64,000 nucleotides of DNA from the NCBI GenBank assembly GCA_036873755.1, contig JAVTVY010051649.1, positions 62,001-126,000 of the forward strand, read 5' to 3'. The number at the start of each line of letters is the position of its first letter. Within the stretch, counting starts at the first letter, position 1. Position numbers and translations under genes: made by a program. Source of the stretch: Hanleya hanleyi. Lineage: Eukaryota; Mollusca; Polyplacophora; Lepidopleurida; Hanleyidae. Under the pieces are notes generated by a model. That model saw only the letters and a program-made list of their open reading frames with translations. It made no database searches and was not told the origin of the DNA. Shown here piece after piece: positions 1-12,006 of the stretch.

Positions 1-925
1 TAAAGCTCACGAAAAAAAATGACCATCCCCATACCCCATACAGGCATTTCCCCGTATATTGTATAATACAGACCCCTATTGTAGGGGTAAAGTCCGTGTT
101 CCGCTTCTTATATTTCCGGGGGAAATGCTAATTTTACATGCACCCACCCCATTGACTTGATAGGCAGGCCCCGATAAGCCCGGGGACCGATATTAGCCCT
201 TTTGACTAGGGTTGATAGGGGTTTCCCCCTATTTTAGGGGTAATTCCGTGTTCCGCTTTTTATATTTTCGGGGGAAAATCCTAATTTTACATCCACCCAC
301 CCCATTGACTTGATAGGCAGGTCCCAATAAGCCCGGGATCGATATTAGTTCTTTTGGCTAGGGTTGATAGGTGTTTTCCCCTATTTTAGGGGTAAAGTCC
401 GTGTTCCGCTTTTTTATAGTTTCGGGAAAAAATCATAATTTTACATGCACCCACCCCATTGACTTGATAGGCAGGCCCCGATAAGCCCGCGGACCGATAT
501 TAGCCCCTTTGACTAGGGTTGATAGGGTTTTCCCCTATTTTAGGGGTAAAGTCCGTGTTCCGCTTTTTATAGTTTCGGGGAAAAAATCCTAATTTTACAT
601 GCACCCACCCCATTGACTTGATAGGCAGGCCCCGATAAGCCCGGGGACCGATATTATGCCCTTTTGGCTAGAGGTGATAGGGGTTTTCCCCTATTTTAGG
701 GGTAAAGTCCGTGTTCCGCTTTTTATAGTTTCGGGAACAAATCCTAATTTTACATGCACCCACCCCATTGACTTGATAGGCAGGTCCCAATACGCCCGGG
801 GACCGATATTAGCCCTTTTGGCTAGAGGTGATAGGGGTTTTCCCCTATTTTAGGGGTACAGTCCGTGTTCCGCTTTTTATATTTTCGGGAACAAATCCTA
901 ATTTTACATGCACCCACCCATGACT
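1..925. repeat. 154-bp tandem repeat, about six copies
   Basis: The landmark gacttgataggcagg recurs at 153, 307, 461, 615 and about 770, a 154-bp spacing. Each unit also carries cctattttaggggta, gtccgtgttccgctttttata and a Pro-rich ccacccacccc stretch. Units differ by scattered substitutions. Short open frames within it shift from unit to unit and are not coding. The array runs off the left edge. Confidence 0.9.
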
Positions 926-1093
926 GGATGCCCCTTCACGAATGCTTCACTTTGATACCTCACTCGACCCCATCGGACCATGCAGCGTATTTGAAGTCTG
1001 GGGACTACTTTTTCTCCGCGGAGGCAGACCGCATCACCACCAGACCGCATCACCGCGGAGGAATACACACGCCCCATTCACCCAGACCGGAAG

Positions 1094-1113
1094 TGACGTC
1101 ATACATGACGTCA
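1094..1113. promoter_or_regulatory. Paired CRE sites next to an ETS motif
   Basis: Two perfect TGACGTCA octamers (1094-1101 and 1106-1113), the first directly preceded by ccggaag, giving the ETS-CRE composite CCGGAAGTGACGTCA known from animal promoters. A GC-rich stretch with cgcggag repeats lies just upstream (1015-1060). No transcription start or gene could be tied to it. It might belong to an unseen first exon of the CAP gene or simply to a repeat. Confidence 0.35.
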
Positions 1114-1589
1114 CACTTGCGCAGAACACCGCCACAAAATCTCATACCTTGAACTGGAGTTACCTCCCTTACCATAATTTTGAGGGTTCCCGATTTGCCA
1201 TTTCTAGCCATTGAACATAGGCAAATAACCTGCGCCACTTTCGTGCGCCCGAAAAAAGAGAGTCGAAATCACGACTCCCTACTACTCCTCGCGCACGTTG
1301 AAACAACAGTGATATATAGTGTCATTTTAGCATTGACGTTTAATCAATTAGAACAAGCCATCCTTGGTCTAAATGTACCGTGCAGTTTATCATATTGAAG
1401 CGGTGTTGGGGTGGAGTCAAGACTGGCGTGTTATTTAACGGAAGTCAGTTTTCGCATGGACAATCGTGGAGTAGTAGAAAACAATGGTATTTTGGGGGTA
1501 CTCAGGGCGATAGATGGGCTATCCTTGCTCCAATGGGTTGTGCCGTCTTCTTGAAGCTCTCGTAGCTCATGTGGACGACGGAAAGTTTG

Positions 1590-2235
1590 TTGATAGGGGA
1601 TGGTTGTAGTTTTGAGCAGCTGATAGCAGATGCTTACAGTTTTGAGATGCTGAGAGGAGATTGTTGCAGTTTTTAACTGCTGATATGGGATGGTTGTAGT
1701 AGTTTTAAGCTGCTGATAGGAGATGCGGATTTGCGGATCAAATACGGATTTGATATTTTTGGAACATCATGATGTCTTGCCGGCATCATTGAAAACTGTT
1801 GACCGCTTCTCTCTTGCAGGAAACAAGCCTATGTTTATGTATACTATGATTGTCTTTTTGAATTTGGTGCTAATACTGTTATGTGGAAAATGGAATAGGT
1901 CTTTGGATTATGGACGCGGATATTCTCTAATGGACGACGGCTGGATTATGAATGACGGACTAGACGCTTGTAATTGTAGCATTGAGCTGCTGATAGGAGG
2001 TGGTTGTAGTTTTGAACTGCAGATAGATGGTTGTAGTTTTGAAAACTGTTGATAGATGGTTGTAGTTTTGAACTGCTTATATGAGATGGTTGCAGTTCTT
2101 GATGGTTGCAGTTTTGAACTGCTGATAGCAGAGGGTTTTCGTTATAACTACTGATAGATGGTTGTAGTTTTGAATTGCTTATAGGAGATAGTTGCAGTTT
2201 TTAACTGTTGATTAGGGATGGTTTCAGTTGAACTA
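1590..2235. repeat. Degenerate ~36-bp minisatellite
   Basis: Repeats of the theme gatggttgtagttttgaactgctgatagg with length drift, from about 1590 to 1725 and again from 1973 to 2235. The middle is interrupted by a retroelement 3' end (1727-1972). Confidence 0.8.
1727..1972 (+). mobile_element. 3' end of an RT-encoding retroelement
   Basis: About 245 bp including gatgtcttgccggcatcatt and ending GACGCTTGTA. It is closely matched by the tails of the elements at 54640-54835 (+) and 51481-51720 (-), and in part at 24530-24760. It sits inside the minisatellite, so it is an insertion truncated to its last few hundred bases. The open frame across 1723-2052 is not conserved among copies and is not a gene. 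Confidence 0.75.
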
Positions 2236-2799
2236 TAGCACTATTTCGGTAGCATAATGGTCTATGGTTAGAATCACAGTCAATAAAGCACAATGGTATT
2301 CTCACAGAAATTGTTATTTCCAATACCACTGGTTTAACATCTAACTTCACTCAGACCGGGCTAGAGCTATCGTACAACTATAGAAATCCCTCAACTTACC
2401 AGTTCATCGCGATCGCATACCAAAATGTCAAATCTGCAGATAGTATTGACAACTCAATAGTGTTGCAGTGATTTTTCGTTTGAATTCTTGAAACTCTATA
2501 TAGAATCTTTCAAGATATTAGTGTGCCTCTGATTTATGGAACTTTGGACGCAATGTGGTGAATTTTATATGCCTGATACAGGAAAACATTTCGCGTACGG
2601 TAGACAATGATCAGTGTAACTGACTTTTGGAGAAATTATAAAACCCAGGCCATTCTATTGCTGAAGTTTGGATCCTTTAAAAAAAACGATTTCTTTGTTT
2701 CAAAGCGGAGTGCTTCACACCAACATGTTGAATGTCTGCCCAGATGCATCATTGAGGTACACGCATCATCTAGGTAAATGTTTTTACTTCTCTTTGCAG
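2236..2799. other. Upstream flank of the first visible CAP exon, no gene assigned
   Basis: A short open stretch (about 2335-2470) and the open frame from 2668 into the CAP exon were examined for the missing CAP start (HNxxR, signal peptide). Neither gives a convincing exon. Nothing else is recognised. Confidence 0.4.
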
Positions 2800-2890
2800 A
2801 GTTGGGATGAAGAGATAGCGTCAATAGCTCAAGGCTGGGCCGAAAACTGCTATTATGGTCATGACGATGGCTATCAAAGATCAATTCCTG
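2800..2890 (+). CDS. CAP gene exon: helix with SWDEEIA motif
   Basis: Acceptor tctttgcag, donor CCTG|gtcagc. It opens in phase 0 and ends with one extra base. It encodes SWDEEIASIAQGWAENC, the CAP segment usually written (M)xWDxxLAxxAQxWAxxC, followed by a Tyr/His/Asp-rich turn ending SIP. The same frame is open upstream from 2668 and contains NML at about 2730, which resembles the ASNML that normally precedes this segment. However, I see no good donor that would join it one residue before SWD, so the upstream exon is unresolved. Confidence 0.85.
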
Positions 2891-5800
2891 GTCAGCTCAT
2901 TGTTTTATCTACATTTGTATTCGTCCCTAAAATCAATCTGTCAAGCAGACATGTTTATATTCTAACTATTCTCTTGTCCCTTTTCCTTTTCCTTAATTGT
3001 TAGCCGAAGAGGAATAACCTACAAATGTGACCTTACAACGTTCAGCAAAGGTGAATTTTAGTCTTCAGATATGCACGTTCTCAGTGTACGAGACACATAG
3101 ACGCCTTCATCGAATTCTGCTTACATTCAACGCCTCTTATCTCTCCTTACTATATATTGCTGTGCATACAATACTGAATATAATTTTTCGTGATTATTAG
3201 GTAGGTTCGGATTGGGCCAGAACGTCGCCAAAGGATACAAAGACTGGACCGCGGCTCTAGAGGGCTGGTATAATGAGAAAGATATATTTACATTCGAGAG
3301 CACCGGTAACGACTTCCATGCCACCGGTCATTATACTCAGGTATGCAGCCCTATATAGAAATGTTGTTACATGTATTCACTTGGGGTTAGGATGTAAAAT
3401 TCACAAGTTTTCAGGTATCCCTCGTTTGTCTTCTGTCCTTTCCACTAATGGTCCGCATATTACTCGTGTCTTTCATATCTTTGCATTTGGAGAAATCAAA
3501 ATTACAAAATCCAAGACCCCTTTCGGTGTCCGGTCAGGCAGCAGGCACATCAGCGCCGATAGCTTCAGACTTCAAACACTTTTTTGAACGCGTATATGTT
3601 CTGCCTCGGAATGTGTTGATAACTCCAGGATCTTAAATACATAATTTCAGTGTATATACTTCTTGGACTGTACAGTTGTCAGTCTAAATGTCGTCTAATC
3701 AGTTCTGGTGTGTTTACCTGAAAATGACTACTGTTTTATTTCGTTACGCTATAGATTGTATGGGCATTGTCCTATAGAGTGGGCTGTGGTTTCGCGCTTT
3801 GTGGATCGGACAGAATCTATGTTTGTAACTATGGCCCTGGGTAAGTCCGATGCTTCATTCTTGTTCATCAGTTCGAATATTTTTCTTGTGTGTGCTTATA
3901 ACTACCGGTACCGATCGTTGCACGAACGGCGTACACTTAATGTAAGTTATATATTGTAATTCATATACCCACGTTCTCCTCTATCCTCCTTACTTTTATT
4001 ATTATTATCTTTCCCCCCCCACCTCCTTTCTTGTGAGTGGCATCCCAGAGATGCGTTCATGTGCGTTCATTTTACTATACGGTGTATTGTTATGCCGTTT
4101 GGTGGCATAATGCGGTCACGACTACCATGGAATCAAGAATATTATATGTACATACCTCGAAGGGATTTCCATTCGTTTTGGTATTATACAAGCGTCAGAT
4201 CCGATTTCGCCAAACAGCTGTCGTTTACATTTTCGATGATCTACGGTAAAAGGGTACAGGTTATTATGGTGTATGATCGTTTATCCAACTTGCGATGCCT
4301 AAACTGGCGATAAACGCACACATTAGTTTCTTAACCAGAGAATCGGGTTAACCTTTTGGTCATGTGGACAAGACGTCATTTCGAAGAGTCCAGACTGTTC
4401 ATTCAGACACCAAGAAAAGCTTGGTTGATCATGCGCATATTGCTCAAACTATGCTCAAATTCAATTCATTGAAATTCAGTTGGAGAGATTGTTATACACG
4501 ATGTTTATTTCATTCCAGGGGCAACAGTGATCCCTTTTATAGACCCTACGTAACTGGTGCACAAAGATGTCAAGCACCGTACAGGAAAGGAACATTATGC
4601 GGTATGGAGGATTTAAGTAGTGTCTATTATTTTAATAACTCTATCTAGCCTGTCGATTTGAGATCTGCCCAGGCCGCCTGGGGATTCTGCCCAATATATA
4701 TTCTTCTTACTCTTGCGGCTCTAGCGGGATGAAACTTTCCACAATATATCGTAGAGTCATGTTCTATCAGAAATTGTGAAAAACATCCAAAATGGCCTCA
4801 CCGATGACCTTCACTCGACACGGCTTCGGATAATGTAGGATATCAGTACCTCGTATCGCACTGCTAGGACTCCATATTGTCATCCATGTTGAAAGCACAG
4901 CATCAGGCGGAAACTCAAAACAGCGCATGTCAGCTGTATGACTTCCGTTACCATGGAGATCAGCTTTAGACGCAAGACCAGGAGAAACACCTCCACTTAG
5001 AAGAGACCCTTTGGGGTAGAATCAAGGGAATATCCATTTCATTTTGGATATATATTTTTACCCCTCAGCCCATTAGGCTGCGGGGTCTTGTCGTCGGCAT
5101 GTACGTCAGGTCGTCCGGTCGTCCGGTCGTCAGTCGTCAACAATTCTTGTGACCGGTCTAGAAGCCAAACCTTTGCTTCTGGAGACTTTAAATTTGGTAT
5201 ACAGGATTGTTGGGTGGTCAATCACAAGCCTATTTAATTTGCGATGAATTTTGAGGTTTTCATTGACACTAGGAAGGTATTTTTGAGGTATTTCTGTCAC
5301 TAAAAATATTTTTTAGATATTTCTGTCACTAGGAATATTTTCTTGTATGTGTGACCTACATGCACACCACTGTCTGCTAACCCTAGACACATGTTTAAAG
5401 GTAAAATACATGCACATGCACTGCTCGGAGCTCAGATGTTGATGCTGTTTGGGATCTACATGTAGCTCTGTCCAGCCAAACAATTTGTATTTTCTCTTCA
5501 CCCACAAGAGATAAGGCCCAATGGACACATGTTTAAAGGTAAAATACATCGTCCTCGGAATCTGCTTGATCACAGATGGGAAGAGACAGGTACACAGCGA
5601 TTCATACAGTTTTTGCTATCAAAAAATCTATATTACTAGGCTTCCAATAAAAATCGGAAGACTTTTGTTATTGTTCAGATTATTATTAGGGTTCAAAGCC
5701 AGAATGGCTTAGAAGCCTTTTGTTTTTGTTCAGAATATTTTTGTTCTTTCGCCATATACGCGATTTTTGTTCTTTCGCCATATACGCGATATGTCAAATT

Positions 5801-8800
5801 ATTTATTATTGTCCTCCAATGCATCCAACATTCCACACTGAATTTATCATATCTTAATCTTTTACAAGCCACTGCTGAAGCATCTTGTGAGGGGGTTGTT
5901 TCTATATTTATTGGATGCGGTGAATAATAACAAACTTCATGAGTTTAAAAAACTGAAAGCTATACTCATCTGAACAGCCAGAAACGTTTCGATCAAGCCA
6001 TGATCAGGCGATGTAGAATCGGCCATACACGATTAACTCACGAACATTTACTAAAAAAAAAGAGACAGTCCCAAGGTGTATTCCATGCCACGAAAATCTC
6101 ACAGTGAAACATATTCTGATCGACTGTATAAATTTTAAGATTTTAGGAGATTCTTTTTATCGAGCGAGTACTTTGGAAGATGTTTTTAATCGGGTGAGGG
6201 AGGACTGTATCTTGGGTTATTTGAGAGAAATCGGTTTGTTGCATAAGTTTTAATGTGTGTATGTTTTAATATGTTGGATTACTAAGTTATTGGCTTTAGA
6301 ACTTTTGAACGTCGCTAATAACTGAAATATTGCTGAACGCGACGTTAAACCTTAATTATCTCACTCTCTCTTCTGCATTCAACCAAATCTTTCAGGCTTT
6401 TACATATGCATTTTCCATTCATTGTGTACCAGTATACACTGACTAAAACTGTCTGGCTGAGGGGTTGTTGCACCTTTCAGGTGCTGCCTCATGTATCCCC
6501 TGATAAGGGAGAAATACAACGAGGAATATGTGAGCGGAAACACATCCTATCCATGTGATGTGCCTCACGTGCGGCGGATCACGGTTTTCAGCTGAGAGCT
6601 GTAAAATCCCTACACCATTAATGAACGAGGTACTATGACTTCGACGGAATAGGCTGAGCATTCACAAATGCGATGACCTCATATTCGAAACATGCATCTT
6701 GGTGTCGTTATTTCCTGTCAGATTTTCGAAATTATTTTGGGCACTTATATACGTAAAAAGACAAAAACGCAACTTTTCAGTCACACCTTCATGGCCGCCA
6801 TTTTTAATTCACCTATGATCATCTGTTCCTCAGAGGGGTATGCAATATCACCCGAATAGGACACTGGAGAAGATATGCTTCTCCCTCAGGAGAAGAAATG
6901 CTTCTCCAGATAAACCCCTCCAATTCTCAATATGTAGGTGATAGATATACATGCCCTAGCTGCCTGGGTTAAATATCGGCACTGAACAGCCCACCTTTTC
7001 CTGCCGGGCATTTCGTCCTACTGATAGTTGTGGGGCATATACACACCTTTATATTCAGAAGTAGGAAGGTGCGATGAGAAAAGTTGCAGCTTACTGTCTT
7101 AGATGATCGCATTCATCATCGCGGGTGAAGGTAGCGACATTGTGAAACTCCGTATGCCGCCTCGGCAGAAATGGTCAGAATAAGTTAGAAATTTGTACTC
7201 ATCCCGAAGTATAGCGGTAAAAATTATGCGCAGATAACTCTGGAATGCTTTTAGTAAGGGGAGCTAACTGCCGGTTCGCAGCTTCGACTGGCCCAGCTGG
7301 TCGAGCTGTGCCCAGTTGATTTCAGTCATGTGTGACGACCCTTAACATGTAATTAAATATGTAGAAAGCAAGCTGTCGATACTGTTATAATACGGCCACA
7401 CCCTTTCCCATAATGTAGCACTCACTCGTTGCGGATCGATGAACGCGCTCTGTGGCTGTACGCATGCGTCAGCTACAGCGGTGAAGGATTTTGCACGCCG
7501 TCTTTTGTATTTAATCCAAATTGGACGAAATTTGGCTTTACTTAAAAAAGTATAATGCACCAGAAGATTCAAGAATTATCAGGGAGGGTAACTAGGCTTA
7601 ATCATTTTAATAACAGCTCATTTAAAGGTGTAGATATACGGATTTGTGAGGCAAGGTCGTGTAGCAGCTCATTTCGTCGTATTTCTTCACATTGCGGAAT
7701 ACCTCATTTATAAAAATTGAAAAAGACAAAATTTATCATCTTCACTAAATTTTAGAAAAATATGGAATCCAAAGAAAATATGTTGTAGTAGCATGCCAGA
7801 CTTAGTCATGTTATATAACATCTAAATTACCCGGTACTTTTATAAGCTCATTTGTGTCAATGTCAGCTTCATGTCAGCTAGTGTCAGCTTCATACAATTA
7901 GTCAATGATGTTTGCCATTCGTCGTCTCAGCCGCTTGACTTTAGCGAAGAAAAACATCATATCACCATATGCCATGTTTATGGACATACCGCTACTGTTC
8001 TTTTATGTGAATGTTCCAGTAAAAGTATTTCTCGTTATTTACAGATTGTGGAAAAGATTGTTTAAATGGTGGAACCTGGAATCTCAACGACTGTTCATGT
8101 CAATGCACGAAGAAACTTCCCTTCTATGTAGGAGATGAGTGTCAATGTAAGTCTTCAGTTATACTCATTGCCGAGGTCCTTTCTTTCCCACGCTTCAGTC
8201 ATTTGGCGTCACTTTTGTATATTCCTCAATCGACACGTCTCTGGCTAGTCAGTCAGAGCATAAGTGGACCTAGTTGTATATTCACCACTCGACAAGTCTC
8301 TGGCTAGCCAATTGAAGCATTAGTGGACCTAATTGTATATATTCACCAGTCGACACATCTCTACTAGACAATCCGAACGTAAGTGGGCCTGGTTGTATAT
8401 TCACAAGTCGACACGTCTCTGGCTAGCTACTCAGGTCATTAGTGGACCTGGTTGTATATTCACCAGTCGACACATCTCTGCCTGACCAGTCAGACCATAC
8501 ATGGACTTGTATGTTCATCAGGCCGTCATGTCGATCATTATCTTCACATTGCGATGTTAAGGGTCATTGCGCTGGTAAGGGCTTCTACAACGCATCCGAC
8601 TTTTAGCGTCTGCAGCTACAGTGAATCATCGTAGATATAGCGGATACCTCACCTGTCTTTGTTGGAAATAACAAATGATAGACATGGACTTCGTTAGTCA
8701 GTCTGAGCCATAAAGTTAACACCAGTTACAAACTATAAGCATGTTTACCTGTGGAACACCACGAAAGCGTATTATAAACATGGTATGAATATTTTTTTCT

Positions 8801-11800
8801 CGGCATGAACGAGTTTGTATATCTTCATATTATTCATACCATGATGGCCACCTATTTCCATTACACCAATAGTGTACTCGATTGTTCTTATTTACACTGA
8901 CACTGGACACATTGTTCCTATCTACACTGGAACTGGACACGGTTGTTCGAATGTACACAGATACTGGACACGATTGTTCCTGTTTACACTGACACTGGAA
9001 ACATTGTTCCTGTTTACACTGACACTGGACACATTGTTCCTGTTTACACTGACACTGCACGCATTGTTCCTGTTTACACTGAAACTGGACACGGTTGTTC
9101 GAATATACACTGATACTGGGCACGATTGTTCCTGTTTTCACTGACACTGGAAACATTGTTCCTGTTTACACTGACACTGGACACATTGTCCTGTTTACAC
9201 TGACACTAGACACATTGTTCTGTTTACACCTAAACTGGACACGGTCGTTCGAATTTACACTGAAACTGGACACATTATTCCACTTTACACTGAAACTGGA
9301 CACGTTTGTTCGAATTTACACTGATACTATAGACGATTGCTCCTGTTTACACTGAAACTAGACACGGATATTCGAATTTACACTGATACTGGACGCGACT
9401 GTTCCTGTTTACACTGAAACACGACACGTTTATTCGAATTTACACTGATATTGGACAAGATTGTTCCAATTTACACCGATATTTAACACGATTGTTCCTG
9501 TTTTCACTGATACTGGACACGATTGCTCCTATTTATACTGATACTGGACACGATTGTTCTAATTTACACTGATACTGGACACGATTGTTCCTGTTTACAC
9601 TGATACTGGACACGATTGTTCTAATTTACACTGATGCTGAACCCGATTGTTCACTTTTACACTGATACTGGGCACGATTGTTCCTGTTTTTTCTCAGTAG
9701 TTATTCAATGGTTACCCATTTGTGCTTTTTTTTCTCAGTGGACTGTAACAAGACGAAGGGTAACGAGCCGTCATATTGTGGAACTCAGCAGGGATTCGGA
9801 AAAGATGGCTGCACAAAATATACAAATGTCCCTCACGAATGTCCACTCGTTTGTGATATATGTCCATGTAAGTTAACAAATTTTTGCAACTTAGCACAAT
9901 GTTGAAAATGTAGTAGTCCTAAATTAACTGCTGTGACGGAATGCAATATTGTGTTTTGTGGTGTATTATTATATCTGAGGCTTGAATATATCGCTTGAAT
10001 ATTGCTTGGTATGTATTGATGGTTTGTGTTTCCTCCAGTCCTTCTTAAAACTGGTTTTGGCCATGTTGTTGGGTTCTGGACTACTAATGATTTACCATAG
10101 ACTGTGCATCTTCACCAGTCGAGGCATCCATATCATCCATGGCGAACATATAGCTAGACTGATGTGCACTAATAATAAACTTCGGCTAATACCGAAGATG
10201 GGAAAGGTACCCTTCTGCTGGACTAAAAAAACTAAAGAAGGAGATTTTGAGCAAGTCTATCTGGAGCTGGTTATGGTTAAGTTGTTGCTCCGTATTTAAG
10301 TAGAACATACTCTAATCCCTCCACTGTGATTTCAGTTTCCTTATCCCTGCAACCCATCTGTACAAAATATATTGATTACTCCTGAATATTCAGGCCATAC
10401 ACTCTCAAAACTAGTGTGTACGTAAACTGTGTACTTTAAAATTATTATGCACAGTAGTGTGTACAAAATATACACACTAATGTGTACAACATGATAAAAT
10501 TATATTTTCTTACGACTGCAATGGAACAGTTCTGAGAGATTACTGTATTGAAAGAACAAAATTTGGCTATATTGACATATTCAGTGTCCTTTTCGTCATT
10601 TATGAACCTACAGCCATATGACGATGTATTGAAAAGGTATTGTGGATCAACATTGATAAAGCGCCAGTTGACTTTCGTCATGATTCAAAACGTCGTATAA
10701 AATTCAATGCCGAACCCCAACAATTCAAATCAGTCAGGAACATTCCAGGATGAATTTATTCGCCTTATTGGGAAAGTATTTCGAAATGATTGAACAGGAA
10801 CGTGCTGGGATGAAGTACTCTCCGACAAGCAAGGGAATAACCAGAAATATACACAGTGACCGTGTATACATTTTGTGTATCAATAGTACACAGGTGTACA
10901 TATTTGTACACCGCTGAGTGTGTACAGATATATACACCGTAAGTCTGAGCATGTACAACCACATTTCCCAAATTGCATAGCGATGACACTTAATTCCTGG
11001 TAAATATCCTTAGCTGATCAGTAATCGTATTTATAGGGCCTGAACATTCAGAAGCAATCCTTGGATCTTTCTGATGGTGATCACTAATATTTGTAACAAT
11101 ATTTGCCTGCGGTTCTTCTTTCATGGCTGTATTCAGTTGGGTTTTTCGCTCGACAGTCCCGCATGCGGCTTCCATTATTCCTGCATGATAACGTATAAAT
11201 GCATACAACATGTGCTATGCAGTGGTTTCTTTTGTGTCTCCCGCTTTTTACATCCAAACCCTACCGTGGCTTATTGGGCAGATGTTTGGCATTCAGGTAA
11301 GATTTACATTCATCATATAAAATATAAATAATAAATGTTCTGCTAACTTATCCAACAATTGTGTCAACTACATTGTTTACATATACCCGGTACAGTATCT
11401 TCTCGGTACCGATATAGGTCTAAAAATGATGTCACCATACATAATATCAGCTTGTGCATATATATATCTTCAGAATTTATTTGGGCGTTTTTTGCAACAT
11501 GAAATGTCATAAGTTTTTCAGTTAACTGTTCAGGTGATATATCGGCTGATGTAATTCAGGAGTGGTCTATATCGTCGAGATCGATACAGTCGGGCTGTTA
11601 CAGTGTAATCAGATAAGCCTATATAGTCAGGTTGCTTCAGATAATATTAAAAAATGAATATGGACGCTAGCGGCATTGCCGGGTTCCAAAAAATTGACAA
11701 GGATGAGTGCTATCTTGTTTGAACTAGCAAATATTATCGCGCAACTTTAAAGTAATAACTCAGAATCGGCACACATCAAAAACCTATGAAAAGCTGTTCG

Positions 11801-11973
11801 CTGACAAAATTCGCAATAGCGAATATCGGTTTCGGAGAAGAAGTCTTTTGTGAAAATAACGGAAAAGACATGGGGGACTTTTGACATGCGCTTGTATACT
11901 CACATATTAGTTGTCTATTTTTATCTCGCCCTACGAAGTAAAGGGGAGATATTGTGAGAGGGGGAAAGAGGAT

Positions 11974-12006
<33 letters not shown>

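Noticed and set aside
7240..7330. Possible tRNA or tRNA-derived SINE head (gccggttcgcagcttc)
   Set aside because: No cloverleaf arms and no A-box at the proper distance. The similarity to a T-loop is limited to a few bases.
8830..9355. Cys/Gln-rich and Thr-rich ten-residue repeat proteins on both strands
   Set aside because: A 30-bp minisatellite has a period divisible by three, so open frames arise on both strands by arithmetic.
9739..9867. ShK exon as a toxin gene
   Set aside because: It is a phase 1-1 module inside a CAP-EGF protein with a C-terminal anchor. Venom-type ShK peptides are short, secreted and separately encoded.
11282..11296. Possible 15-nt phase 1-1 exon ending CAG|gtaaga
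   Set aside because: The donor is excellent but the acceptor (ttattgggcag) has a poor pyrimidine tract, and a longer alternative from 11223 breaks the phase. Needs transcript data.
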